Numbered from the stretch's first letter, positions 1 through 6,862 are shown. The stretch: 19,949 nucleotides of DNA from JBEKCP01 sp050014815 (GCA_050014815.1 JBEKCP010000125.1:1-19949), one strand, 5' to 3'. Numbers and translations: made by a program. Notes: generated by a model not told the origin, from the letters alone.

Positions 1-2
1 TC

Positions 3-2162
3 GGCACCGCGGGGGCGCCGAGCACCCCCGGCCCGCCCACCCCCAAGCCGGGCGCCCTCGGCACGGCCTCGCCGCAGAAGATCGTGTTGATGCCCTCGGC
101 CGGCAACTTCGGCGGCGTCGTCCCCACCAACAACCTCACCACCGCATATCCCGCAACGGGGACCCAGATCAAGCAGCCCGTGGGCATTCCGGTCGGCGGC
201 GGCGGGCGGGCGGGCTCGCCGCGGGGCACCCCGCTGCCGTCAGGCTGGACCAACCAGGGGCAGACCTGCCCCAACGGCATCGGCCTGAGCATCTCCGAGC
301 CCCTGTTCTCCAGCGGCTACTATCCCGAGCCCACGGTCAAGGGCCCGGACGGCGTGACCGAATGGTACGGCGACTACCAGATGCAGAATGCCGACCCGGT
401 CACGGGCGGCGGACTGTTCCGCGACTACCCGCTCGAATCGACCGTGACCCAGGACCCCAATGTCCCGGGCGTCGCCAACTTCCCGATCGTCAAGGACAAC
501 ATCGTCGCCACCGGGACCACGATGTACTACAAGACCGTCTTTCTCCAGCGGCTGGCCAACCCTTCGGCGGCGTATGACCCGGTGAACAACCCCTACCGCA
601 CCGTCGATTGGATGCCGATCGACTTGACGGTCTTCAACGGCGAGGACCAGATGTTAAAGGGGACATGGCAGGCGGCAATAGCGGCGGCGAACGCGGTGAA
701 CCTGGTGAAGAACCCGAATTACCCGCCGATCGATGCCGCCACCCCGTGGGACCCGGACGACCCGACGTACGGCTACGCCGACACGCAGGGAGGCAACCTC
801 CGCTTCTCCTCGCGGCAGCGGGGCACCTCTGCGAACGCCGCCGATCCCCACTACACGGGCAACGTGGCCTGGAACCTCTGGGCCCAGATCAGCGACCTCC
901 CGCTCCCGGCGGTCGCCGGCACCCAGATGGCCGGCGGGCAGCCGATCCGCTTCCCCTGGGACCTCCAGCACACGCTGGGGTACCTGAATTCGCCGTTCTG
1001 GAACCCGCAGGCCGCGGGGCAGATCTGGCCCATCCAGGGTGGGCAGCCCCCCTGGATCACAAGCAACACACCGAACATGTCCGGTGCCGCCCCTTACTTT
1101 GGCGATCCGCTGCCAAGCCCAACGGGGCAATCCGTATTCCCCTGGCTCACCTGGAATGGCCGGCCGTACGTGAGCGAGCTGGAGCTCCTCATGGTGCCGG
1201 CGAGCCATCCGGCCCGCCTCCTCTGGGAGTTCAGCTTCGTCTACGCGCCGCCGGGGCCAAACCCGTATCAGGACCCCGGCTCGCCCCAAATGGTCGCCTA
1301 CAACCACCTGCTGGACTTCTTCCAATCGAAGCAACCCGGACAGGCCGGTATGGCGATGGAGCTGCACCGGCTGCTGGAGTTCGTCGGCGTGCCGTCGCGG
1401 TTCCCGTGCTCCGAAACGCAAATCAACCCGAACAACGCTATCGGCAACCCGGGGGCCCATTGGTTCCATCCGCCGTTCAACCGGGTCTCCAACTACCGCG
1501 ACCCCGGGCGGATCAACCTCAATACGATCCCCAGTATCGAAGTCCTCCAGGGGCTGTTGAATTACTACCCGGGCATGGGCGATGGCGCGTCGATCCAAGC
1601 GTTCTGGTCGCAGTTCATCCAGAGCCGGCACGGCGGCACGGGCGCGGCGGACGATGTTACGCTGCCGGGCGCGACGTTCCCGACCCGGTTCGCCAATCCC
1701 TTCCGCTCGCCCGGCGGGGCGGTGATGCAGGCGGGCGTGTTGCCCTCCGGCAACCAGAAGGAAGTCGACGCCACGTTGCTCCGCTCGGATCCGACGAACG
1801 GGACCCGCCCGTTCTTCCAGACGGACGCTTCTGTCGTCGCAACACCGCTGCCGTGCGGCGACTTCAACCGCAACGCCTTCTTCCGTTACGAGGGCCTCCA
1901 GCGGCTCGGGAACCTCGTGACGACCCGCTCGAACGTCTTCGCCGTCTGGATCACGGTCGGCTATTTCGAGGTCATGCCCCATGGCGTTGACGCCGGGCAT
2001 CCCGACGGCTGCGAACTCGGCCAGGAGTTGGGCACCGACACGGGGCAGATCGAGCGGCACCGGGCGTTCTACCTCTTCGACCGTTCGATCCCGGTCGGCT
2101 TCATCCGCGGCCGCGATGTCAACCCGGACAAGGCCCTGCTGCTAAGGAGGTTTATTGAGTAA
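3..2162 (+). CDS. Large pilus-assembly-like planctomycete protein, 3' part (5' end outside window)
   Basis: The frame is open from base 3, so the first internal GTG/ATG codons (84, 90) are not credible starts. 719 residues are visible and the TAA is at 2160-2162. The visible N-terminus is Pro/Gly/Thr-rich, followed by a long globular part rich in Trp, Pro and Asn. Around visible residue 500 lies PGRINLNTIPSIEVLQGLL, which resembles the N-L-N-T segment of GspK/PilX-type minor pseudopilins and similar segments in planctomycete/verrucomicrobial pseudopilin cassettes. The C-terminus has SNVFAVWITVGYFEV, then RHRAFYLFDRSIPVGF and a final RRFIE, which I take as the natural family end. Role in a type IV pilus or type II secretion-like machine is inferred from this resemblance and from the nearby DUF1559 gene, with no catalytic motif. 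The missing N-terminus should carry a membrane anchor if this is right. A repeat-flanked cassette begins immediately after the stop codon. Confidence 0.75.
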   Translation, partial: GTAGAPSTPGPPTPKPGALGTASPQKIVLMPSAGNFGGVVPTNNLTTAYPATGTQIKQPVGIPVGGGGRAGSPRGTPLPSGWTNQGQTCPNGIGLSISEPLFSSGYYPEPTVKGPDGVTEWYGDYQMQNADPVTGGGLFRDYPLESTVTQDPNVPGVANFPIVKDNIVATGTTMYYKTVFLQRLANPSAAYDPVNNPYRTVDWMPIDLTVFNGEDQMLKGTWQAAIAAANAVNLVKNPNYPPIDAATPWDPDDPTYGYADTQGGNLRFSSRQRGTSANAADPHYTGNVAWNLWAQISDLPLPAVAGTQMAGGQPIRFPWDLQHTLGYLNSPFWNPQAAGQIWPIQGGQPPWITSNTPNMSGAAPYFGDPLPSPTGQSVFPWLTWNGRPYVSELELLMVPASHPARLLWEFSFVYAPPGPNPYQDPGSPQMVAYNHLLDFFQSKQPGQAGMAMELHRLLEFVGVPSRFPCSETQINPNNAIGNPGAHWFHPPFNRVSNYRDPGRINLNTIPSIEVLQGLLNYYPGMGDGASIQAFWSQFIQSRHGGTGAADDVTLPGATFPTRFANPFRSPGGAVMQAGVLPSGNQKEVDATLLRSDPTNGTRPFFQTDASVVATPLPCGDFNRNAFFRYEGLQRLGNLVTTRSNVFAVWITVGYFEVMPHGVDAGHPDGCELGQELGTDTGQIERHRAFYLFDRSIPVGFIRGRDVNPDKALLLRRFIE

Positions 2163-2283
2163 GGGAGAGGGAGACAAGGAGACAGGGAGACAAGGAGACA
2201 AGGAGACAGGGAGACAAGGAGACAGGGAGACAAGGAGACAGGGAGACAGGGGGACAAGGAGACAGGGAGACAGGGGGACAAGG
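2163..2283 (+). repeat. Left array of 8-bp tandem repeat (GAGACAAG/GAGACAGG)
   Basis: About 14 consecutive copies of an 8-bp unit, alternating GAGACAAG and GAGACAGG with a few GGGACAAG variants. The array starts with GGAGAGGGAGACA immediately after the TAA of the upstream gene and stops at the GTG that begins the four-helix-bundle gene. The same frame stays open through the array and would encode a Gly/Asp/Arg/Glu/Thr-rich tail if translation began upstream. Every unit contains a Shine-Dalgarno-like GGAG. Inverted copies of the unit lie at 2679-2722. Confidence 0.95.
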
Positions 2284-2667
2284 GTGGCGAAGATCCAGAG
2301 ACATACGGATCTTGACGTATACAAGAAGGCGTTTGAGGCCGCGATGCAGGTCTTTCAGGCGTCGAAGGGGTTTCCGAAGGAAGAGACCTATTCGCTCACC
2401 GACCAGATCAGACGCTCCTCGCGGTCGGTGTGTGCGAACCTGGGCGAGGCCTGGCGAAAACGCCGCTACGAGGCGGCCTTTATTGCCAAGCTTTCGGACG
2501 CCGAGAGTGAAGCCGCCGAAACGCAGGTTTGGCTCCAATTCGCGGTCAAGTGCCGCTATCTTGCCCGCGATCGCGCTACCCCCCTCTACCGTGCCTATGA
2601 CGAGGTTTTGCGAATGCTCGTCGCGATGGTCAACACGGCCAAGTCATGGACCATCACGCCCCCCTAA
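2284..2667 (+). CDS. Four helix bundle protein (23S rRNA intervening-sequence / S23 / Avd-like family)
   Basis: A 127-residue protein of the four-helix-bundle family first known from ORFs in 23S rRNA intervening sequences, and homologous to the Avd accessory protein of diversity-generating retroelements. Family signatures are LDVYKKAFEAAM (residues 10-21), SLTDQIRRSSRSVCANLGEA (37-56), RRYEAAFIAKLSDAESEAAE (60-79) and a last helix around 100-120. I choose GTG 2284 because VAKIQRHTDLDVYKKA matches the normal family start. Upstream there is only the repeat array, although that frame is open back to 2155. Length fits the family (about 115-130). These basic proteins are thought to bind nucleic acid; no enzyme activity is known. 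No reverse transcriptase, template/variable repeat or 23S rRNA is present in the window, so this is a solo gene in a repeat-bounded cassette. Confidence 0.9.
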   Translation: MAKIQRHTDLDVYKKAFEAAMQVFQASKGFPKEETYSLTDQIRRSSRSVCANLGEAWRKRRYEAAFIAKLSDAESEAAETQVWLQFAVKCRYLARDRATPLYRAYDEVLRMLVAMVNTAKSWTITPP

Positions 2668-2678
2668 ACTCCGCTCAC

Positions 2679-2722
2679 TCCTTGTCTCCTTGTCTCCCTG
2701 TCTCCCTGTCTCCCCCTCTCCT
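2679..2722 (-). repeat. Right array of the 8-bp repeat, inverted relative to 2163-2283
   Basis: Reads TCCTTGTC/TCCCTGTC on the plus strand, that is about five copies of GAGACAAG/GAGACAGG on the minus strand. Its outer end, read inward on the minus strand, is GGAGAGGGGGAGACAGGG. This matches the outer end of the left array (GGAGAGGGAGACAAGG), so the two arrays behave as terminal inverted repeats around the four-helix-bundle gene. Transcribed, they could pair into a stem of about 44 bp. Confidence 0.9.
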
Positions 2723-2847
2723 GCCCCTTGCCCCGAAAAGCTTCCTTGCAAGGGCTTTTCCGAAGTGGTAGGATAGTTCTTGGGCAAGTACACCCTGCGC
2801 CGGCGGGCCAGGGCAGGCACTCGGGCGGGGGCGTGAAGGAGGCTTCA

Positions 2848-3930
2848 ATGGCACGGCAATACCGATCGAAGATCGGCCGGTCAAAGATCGGCCGAGGGTT
2901 CTCCCTCGTCGAACTCCTGGTGGTCATCACCATCATCGGGATCCTCGCGGGACTCCTCCTGCCGGCCGTGCAGTCCACCCGGGAAGCGGCCCGGCGGGCC
3001 CAGTGCGAAAACAACCTCAAGCAGTTCGCCGCCGGCGCCATGCAGCACGAGAGCCTGACGGGCTTTTATCCGAGCGGGGGCTGGGGCTGGTTCAGCATCG
3101 GCGATCCCGACCGCGGTTACGGCGCCACGCAGCCCGGCGGATGGCTCTACAACCTCCTGCCGTTCATTGAGGAGATGCCGCTGCACGACCTCGGCGTGAA
3201 CATCGCGTACAACGTGAGCAGCAGCAGCGACCCGGGCACGCAGCAGCGGATCCAGTTCGCGATAACGATGGTTCAGACGCCGCTGAAGATCGCCAACTGT
3301 CCCAGTCGGCGGCGCCCCGGACTTTACAAGAAGCCCTCGAACGGGACCTTCGTGGCAAACAACTATGGCGGCGTCAGTAATCCCGCGAACAACAACGTCG
3401 TCGCCCGGACCGACTACGCCGCTTGTTGCGGCGTCAACGGTGGAACGGAGATCGACGGCGGGGCCGCCGACCCCGGTTGGACCTTCCCCCCGTCGCCCGC
3501 GTCGCCCTACCCCAACGTCACCTGTCCCTACGATGTTGCCGGCCTTTTCAACAGTTGGACGGGCGTGACTTTCCGGTGCAGCCAGATCGGCACCGCCCAA
3601 ATCAAGGGCGGCACCGGCAACACCATCTTGTACGGCGACAAGTACGATTGCGCCACGGTGTACTCCAACGGCGGATCGGCCAGCGAGAACGAGAATCAGT
3701 ACGTGGGCATGGACAACGACATTTCTCGTTCGACCTGCAGCCTCCCCATGCACGACCGCGACCAGGTCAATTCGGCGACCATGTTCGGCGGTTGCCATCC
3801 CGCGTGCATCAACTTCGCTTTCTGCGACGGCTCGGTCCGGTCTCTGAACTACAACATCGATTTCCCGACGTATCAGCAATTGGGGCGGCGCGTCAAGACG
3901 GCGCAGGTCGATGAATCGCTGGTCAAGTAG
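2848..3930 (+). CDS. DUF1559 domain-containing prepilin-like protein
   Basis: A 360-residue protein. The type IV prepilin leader and hydrophobic helix are at residues 17-42 (GFSLVELLVVITIIGILAGL), with expected cleavage after Gly17 by a prepilin peptidase. REAARRAQCENNLKQ follows, which is the hallmark DUF1559 N-terminus. Near residues 316-327 is the H-x9-DG segment (HPACINFAFCDGSVR) typical of this very large planctomycete family. The start is ATG 2848 because AAGGAGG (2836-2842) lies five bases upstream and the leader then has normal length; the open frame extends further up to 2728 without such support. A 15-bp tandem duplication (2863-2877, 2878-2892) doubles RSKIG just before the cleavage site. 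These proteins are thought to be surface or secretion pseudopilins; the individual role is unknown. It is the last plus-strand gene before a convergent operon. Confidence 0.95.
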   Translation: MARQYRSKIGRSKIGRGFSLVELLVVITIIGILAGLLLPAVQSTREAARRAQCENNLKQFAAGAMQHESLTGFYPSGGWGWFSIGDPDRGYGATQPGGWLYNLLPFIEEMPLHDLGVNIAYNVSSSSDPGTQQRIQFAITMVQTPLKIANCPSRRRPGLYKKPSNGTFVANNYGGVSNPANNNVVARTDYAACCGVNGGTEIDGGAADPGWTFPPSPASPYPNVTCPYDVAGLFNSWTGVTFRCSQIGTAQIKGGTGNTILYGDKYDCATVYSNGGSASENENQYVGMDNDISRSTCSLPMHDRDQVNSATMFGGCHPACINFAFCDGSVRSLNYNIDFPTYQQLGRRVKTAQVDESLVK

Positions 3931-3942
3931 GGGCTGGCACAC

Positions 3943-3972
3943 TAATCCCCAATCCCTAATCCCTAATCCCTT
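3943..3972. repeat. Heptamer array AATCCCC/AATCCCT
   Basis: Four heptamers (TAATCCCCAATCCCTAATCC, then CTAATCCCTT) lie at the junction of two convergent genes. On the minus strand the array supplies the last codons and the TAG stop of the HTH gene (C-terminus NEGIRD). The same heptamer family recurs at 6865-6884 and 16136-16221. Confidence 0.85.
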
Positions 3973-4234
3973 CGTTCTTCATTGCGCGGACGTGGCACAA
4001 CAGGCAGGGCATGAAGACCATGCCGCCGCAGCCGGGACACCGCCGCGGCGGGCCGGCCGGCGGGAAAAAGCCCCCAAGTTCGTCACGCCGGTCCAGGTAG
4101 TCGGGCCGCGTCCCCAACGCAATCGCATTGACCGTCCCGCGGCTGACCCCGAGCCGCCGGGCGATCTTCCGCTGCGACATGGCGCCCTGGTCCAACAGGT
4201 GGCGAATCTCGTCGACGACCCCGTGCGCGATCAT
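3956..4234 (-). CDS. HTH protein with C-terminal zinc ribbon
   Basis: A 92-residue protein. Residues 20-39 (SQRKIARRLGVSRGTVNAIA) form a clear helix-turn-helix of the resolvase/Hin or MarR-like kind. Residues 66-80 hold CPGC and, eight residues later, CLLC (PCLLCHVRA), a four-cysteine zinc-ribbon-like module. I recall this HTH plus PCLLC arrangement as common in planctomycetes. Likely a DNA-binding regulator; the target is unknown. ATG 4234 has GAGGAG just upstream on the minus strand and overlaps the TGA of the preceding 40-aa gene (ATGA), so the two are translationally coupled. The last residues (NEGIRD) are encoded by the heptamer array at 3943-3972, which suggests that the original C-terminus was replaced by repeat sequence. 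A palindrome upstream of the operon could be its operator. Confidence 0.8.
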   Translation of the reverse strand: MIAHGVVDEIRHLLDQGAMSQRKIARRLGVSRGTVNAIALGTRPDYLDRRDELGGFFPPAGPPRRCPGCGGMVFMPCLLCHVRAMKNEGIRD

Positions 4235-4353
4235 GGCTCCTCCTCGGCGCCGTCCTCTGGGGCCTGCTCCCAGAAATCGCCGTAGTCGGGCTGGGGCTCG
4301 TCGGCTTCCTCATCCACGGCGAAAACCTCGAAAAGATCGTCATCGCTTGGCAT
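4231..4353 (-). CDS. 40-aa acidic protein upstream of and coupled to the HTH gene
   Basis: An ATG at 4353 opens a 40-codon frame starting MPSDDDLFEVFAVDEEADEP and ending in GAEEP before TGA. About 14 of 40 residues are Asp or Glu and none is Arg or Lys. A strong Shine-Dalgarno, GGGAGGTGA, lies about four bases upstream, which is the best argument that it is translated. Its stop overlaps the start of the HTH/zinc-ribbon gene (ATGA). I do not recognise a family. The acidic charge, and coupling to a DNA-binding protein, suggest a partner or antirepressor-like peptide; this is inference only. Confidence 0.6.
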   Translation of the reverse strand: MPSDDDLFEVFAVDEEADEPQPDYGDFWEQAPEDGAEEEP

Positions 4354-4380
4354 GAGTCACCTCCCGGAGAAGAGATATCA

Positions 4381-4394
4381 TGTACGCATGTACA
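4381..4394. promoter_or_regulatory. Palindrome TGTAC-GCAT-GTACA, candidate operator
   Basis: A perfect 5-bp inverted repeat with a 4-bp spacer, 27 bp upstream of the acidic-peptide start. It also reads as a direct repeat (CATGTAC GCATGTAC). On the minus strand, TTGCAA followed after 17 bp by TAATGT lies over and next to it and could be a -35/-10 pair. The position fits autoregulation by the HTH protein of the same operon. This is inferred from symmetry and position alone. Confidence 0.4.
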
Positions 4395-4700
4395 TTACTA
4401 CGAACCGGCCAAATTTGCAAGGGACGAATCGGACATCTATTGCCGATTTGTGTTAGATACCCGCCAGAGGTGGGGGTGGGAGGGTGGGAAACGGGCCTTT
4501 TCTCTAGAGAAAAGCAACCTTGTTCGCGTATTCTGCACCCACTGCCGGCTCGACGCTGACGATGGCGAAGACCCTGCCGCTGGGCGGGTCCCAAGCGGTT
4601 GTGTCGCAGGAAAGGGGGCGGCAAGAGGCATTCGAGGCCGCAGGACGGGCCGTCCGATGGAGGAAGAAGGGACCGGCCCTTTTTCCCCCGAGGCCCCACC
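4395..4700. other. Region without convincing gene
   Basis: Open frames exist on both strands (for example 4520-4711 plus, 4437-4814 minus) but none has a good ribosome binding site, a recognisable domain or a natural amino-acid profile. The only distinct structure is a perfect 18-bp palindrome, CTTTTCTCTAGAGAAAAG, at 4497-4514, which could be a protein-binding site or a short hairpin. Confidence 0.5.
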
Positions 4701-4823
4701 ATGTCCGTTGATATCGTCCGAGCCGTCTTGGTGCTCGCGTTCTCCGCCCTCTGCGGCCTGGCGGCCCAGATCCTCGTCGAGAACCATCGCAACGAAATGT
4801 CGCGACGCCAACACGCGCCCTGA
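4701..4823 (+). CDS. Possible 40-aa single-pass membrane peptide
   Basis: ATG 4701 to TGA 4821-4823. The frame begins MSVDIVRAVLVLAFSALCGL, a hydrophobic helix of about 20 residues, and ends in a basic/polar tail (ENHRNEMSRRQHAP). This is a natural small membrane-protein profile. Against it: no clear Shine-Dalgarno is visible and it is on the strand opposite to its neighbours. The frame is also open further upstream from 4599. I do not recognise a family. Confidence 0.35.
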   Translation: MSVDIVRAVLVLAFSALCGLAAQILVENHRNEMSRRQHAP

Positions 4824-4834
4824 CGGGCTAGTGC

Positions 4835-4944
<110 letters not shown>

Positions 4945-4947
4945 CCG

Positions 4948-5346
4948 CTATTGTTTGTCGGGAACCTTCACGCCCCGTTGGACGACGGCCAGCATGGCCG
5001 CCCGGATGCTCTCGGGCAGGCCCGGCCACGCATCAATGACCCGTGCCAATTGCGGGTCGGGGGGCTGCGGCTGCTTGCCGATAGGGGCTGGCGGCCGCTG
5101 GGCGCAAAGCGTGGCGTCGCCCGCAAGGAGCTTTGATAGATCGGTAATCGGGGCCTGTAGTTCGACGCTTCGGGGGACTGCGGGGGCCTGCTGCGGCGCG
5201 CGGGGAAAAGGGGACAGTCCCCATTTGCCGGAACGGCCCGAAGGGTGCTTCGCACAAATGGGGACTGTCCCCTTTTCCTCGCAGGGGCGACCGGTCGAGG
5301 ACGATTGCGGCCGTGGGCAAGGCTGCGCTGTCATGCGGCGATCCAA
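4948..5346 (-). CDS. Unrecognised protein with in-frame hairpin-repeat insertion
   Basis: A 132-residue frame from ATG 5346 to TAG at 4948-4950. Residues of about 24-48 are simply the translation of the hairpin repeat at 5204-5278 (EKGTVPICAKHPSGRSGK and following), so the repeat sits in frame in the N-terminal third. The C-terminal half looks like real protein: ITDLSKLLAGD, then a Pro-rich stretch, then ARVIDAWPGLPESIRAAMLA. I recall an A-W-P-x-L-P-x-x-I-R segment at the ends of planctomycete recombinases or phage-associated small proteins, so this may be the remnant of such a protein. No catalytic motif is seen. No strong Shine-Dalgarno precedes the start, so the true N-terminus is uncertain. 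Confidence 0.45.
   Translation of the reverse strand: MDRRMTAQPCPRPQSSSTGRPCEEKGTVPICAKHPSGRSGKWGLSPFPRAPQQAPAVPRSVELQAPITDLSKLLAGDATLCAQRPPAPIGKQPQPPDPQLARVIDAWPGLPESIRAAMLAVVQRGVKVPDKQ
5204..5278. repeat. Hairpin repeat, family E copy 1
   Basis: A 24-bp perfect inverted repeat (left arm 5204-5227 GGAAAAGGGGACAGTCCCCA then TTTG; right arm 5255-5278) around a 27-nt loop beginning CCGGAACGGCCCGAAGGGTG. The loop is identical except for one base to the loop of the copy at 5864-5938, while the stem sequences differ. It lies within the reading frame 4948-5346. Confidence 0.9.
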
Positions 5347-5383
5347 TCTCTAGTTCGTAGTCTCCGACCCCGGACCTGACCGC

Positions 5384-5492
5384 AATTTTGGATTTTGGAT
5401 TTCAGATTTTGGATTGGACCCCAGCCAGACGACCAGGCTTTGCGCCGTACCAGAATCAGCAATCCAAAATCCAAAATCGGCAATCCAAAATC
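5384..5492. repeat. Inverted heptamer array AATCCAA
   Basis: Left arm 5384-5418 (ATTTTGGATTTTGGATTTCA and onward) and right arm 5460-5492 (CAATCCAAAATCCAAAATCG and onward) are heptamer arrays in opposite orientation around a loop of about 41 nt. They fill the gap between two minus-strand genes. The same heptamer is at 18793-18859 and a variant at 12347-12504. Confidence 0.85.
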
Positions 5493-5503
5493 CCGCCGAG
5501 CGT

Positions 5504-5836
5504 TCAGGCCGCTTCAGACGTGGTTTTGACGTCGGCCCAGGATCGCTTGTATTGGAGGGCCTCGATCAGTTCGGCCACTGTGAGCGTCCGGTTCTCCAGT
5601 TCCAGCGGAATCTCCATGCCCGGATCGCACACCAAATCGACCGTTCCGTCCTCGCCGATCAGTTCGTCCAGTTCGCGGAGGAGGCCGTCCTGGACCGCCT
5701 GGCGGACCAGGTGGCCGCGGGTCGCCGAGATCTCGCCGGCCCGATCCCCAAGGCTGTCCGCCGCTCGTTTGGCCAGGGCCGGCAGGTACTCGCTGGGAAT
5801 CTCGATAACCTTGGGAAGATAAACCTTCACTTGCAT
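5504..5836 (-). CDS. Hypothetical protein, 110 aa
   Basis: ATG 5836 to TGA at 5504-5506. It begins MQVKVYLPKVIEIPSEYLPA and is mixed alpha/beta by eye, with strongly acidic central segments (LIGEDGTVDLVCDPGMEIPL) and an amphipathic C-terminal helix (LTVAELIEALQYKRSW). The natural composition and the lack of a competing frame support a real gene. I do not recognise the family. It follows a glycosyltransferase gene, from which it is separated by a hairpin repeat (5864-5938), and precedes an inverted heptamer array. GAGGAG about 12 bases upstream of the ATG is a rather distant ribosome binding site. Confidence 0.65.
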   Translation of the reverse strand: MQVKVYLPKVIEIPSEYLPALAKRAADSLGDRAGEISATRGHLVRQAVQDGLLRELDELIGEDGTVDLVCDPGMEIPLELENRTLTVAELIEALQYKRSWADVKTTSEAA

Positions 5837-5863
5837 GGTACTTCTGGCTCCTCAATAGGGGAG

Positions 5864-5938
5864 AAAAAGGGGACAGGTACAATTTGCCGGAACGGCCCGA
5901 AGGGTGCTGCGCACAAATTGTACCTGTCCCCTTTTTCG
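5864..5938. repeat. Hairpin repeat, family E copy 2
   Basis: Perfect 24-bp inverted repeat (left 5864-5887, right 5915-5938) around a 27-nt loop differing by one base from copy 1. The stem differs from copy 1 at five positions, each matched by the compensating change in the other arm. Intergenic, between the glycosyltransferase stop and the start of the 110-aa gene; it could act as a terminator or processing site. Confidence 0.9.
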
Positions 5939-6013
5939 TTCCCATACGACCTATCGGCAATCCGGTTGTGACGATTACACCGATTTTTTCGTTTTTGCGG
6001 CCGGGGGGACGGT

Positions 6014-6862
6014 TTAGCGAATGCCCGCAAGCGATTGAACGATGGTTGCCACGATCGTTGCCGTGTCGAATTGCCCCACGGCGTGGGCAGCGACCTCGCG
6101 GCGGTCGAGCCCATGGCATAGAGCGACGGCCTGCCGGCAGGCCTCCGTCTCGAACCGCGGGAGCAAGACGCCGGTCCGGCCATCCTGGACGAACGGGGCA
6201 CCCGTGGGTAACCCTATGGCGGGGCAACCGGTCAGGAGGATCTCGGCCAGGGCCAGCGGGCCCCGATCGTCGTCGGAGCAGTACAGGCAGCACCGCGACC
6301 GCCGGGCGGCCTCGAAGAGGTGCTCCCGGCGATAACGGCCGTAACGAAGTCGGACAGAGCGGGGCCAGAGTCGGCAGAGGGCGTCGATGACCTCCCGGCA
6401 CACGCCCGACTTCTCGTAGATCAACAGATCGTACTCCGCCGGCAGCGGGTTGCCGGGCCGCGGGTCGATCGGATACGGCCACACGACGATCGGCGCGTGG
6501 TTGGCCGGGCCGAGGTGCCGGTGGATCAGGTCCCGATACCACGGCGATTCGGTAAAGAGCAGCCGGCAGCTTGCAGCGCGGCAGATTTCCCGCTCGGCCT
6601 CGATGCCGCACGGGTGGCGGCTGTCGGCGAAGAGGATGTTCGGGCCGGCCACCAGCGGGCGGGCGGTCCTTGCACAAAGGGCGGCCGGCTCGCGATCCTC
6701 CCAGCTCCAGAACCACGGGATGTCGCCGTCGCGCAAGGGGCCGCCGATTTTGAGCCATTCGGGCGCCGATGCGCGGATGGCCCGCTGCAGCGCATATTGC
6801 CCGTTGCCCGGCCCGCGGCCGCTCGGCGCTCGCACTTCGCGGATCAAACGAATGGTGGGCAC
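6014..6862 (-). CDS. GT-B-like glycosyltransferase
   Basis: A 282-residue protein. The C-terminal part contains YCSDDDRGPLALAEILLTGC (about residues 213-232) followed by PAIGLPTGAPFVQDGRTGVL, the arrangement of the donor-binding E-x7-E-like region of GT4-type GT-B glycosyltransferases. The N-terminus (MPTIRLIREVRAPSGRGPGN) fits a GT-B first strand and glycine-rich loop. It would transfer a sugar from a nucleotide donor to an unknown acceptor in the cytoplasm. The start is GTG 6862; its upstream region is occupied by the heptamer array 6865-6884, and no Shine-Dalgarno is visible. The stop of the LRR gene lies only eight bases upstream. It is shorter than usual for GT4 (350-400), so a reduced form. 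It is one of three glycosyltransferase genes on this strand. Confidence 0.7.
   Translation of the reverse strand: MPTIRLIREVRAPSGRGPGNGQYALQRAIRASAPEWLKIGGPLRDGDIPWFWSWEDREPAALCARTARPLVAGPNILFADSRHPCGIEAEREICRAASCRLLFTESPWYRDLIHRHLGPANHAPIVVWPYPIDPRPGNPLPAEYDLLIYEKSGVCREVIDALCRLWPRSVRLRYGRYRREHLFEAARRSRCCLYCSDDDRGPLALAEILLTGCPAIGLPTGAPFVQDGRTGVLLPRFETEACRQAVALCHGLDRREVAAHAVGQFDTATIVATIVQSLAGIR

Larger units (their letters stand above)
2163..2722. mobile_element. Candidate repeat-bounded cassette carrying the four-helix-bundle gene
   Basis: The two inverted 8-bp arrays and the single gene between them form a 560-bp unit whose ends share GGAGAGGG-AGACA. It sits directly after the stop codon of the upstream gene. 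The overall shape, an IVP-type ORF inside a long potential stem, recalls rRNA intervening sequences. No obvious target-site duplication is visible in the flanks, and no transposase is encoded. Mobility is therefore inferred only from architecture. Confidence 0.5.

Noticed and set aside
608..2060. Long frames on both strands inside the first gene (608-1990 plus, 654-2060 minus)
   Set aside because: Arg/Ala/Pro-rich shadow frames; the frame from base 3 has natural composition and family-like motifs.
2163..2283. CRISPR array or minisatellite coding for a charged N-terminal domain
   Set aside because: Units are 8 bp without spacers, so not CRISPR; a translated Gly-Asp-Arg-Glu tail would precede a complete IVP-type protein start, so the GTG at 2284 is preferred.
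2284..2667. Complete diversity-generating retroelement, suggested by the Avd-like protein
   Set aside because: No reverse transcriptase and no template/variable repeat pair with A-directed differences is visible in the window.
4437..4814. A 125-codon minus-strand frame and several plus-strand frames in 4400-4850
   Set aside because: No ribosome binding sites or recognisable domains, and composition is that of shadow coding; only the 40-aa membrane frame 4701-4823 was kept, at low confidence.
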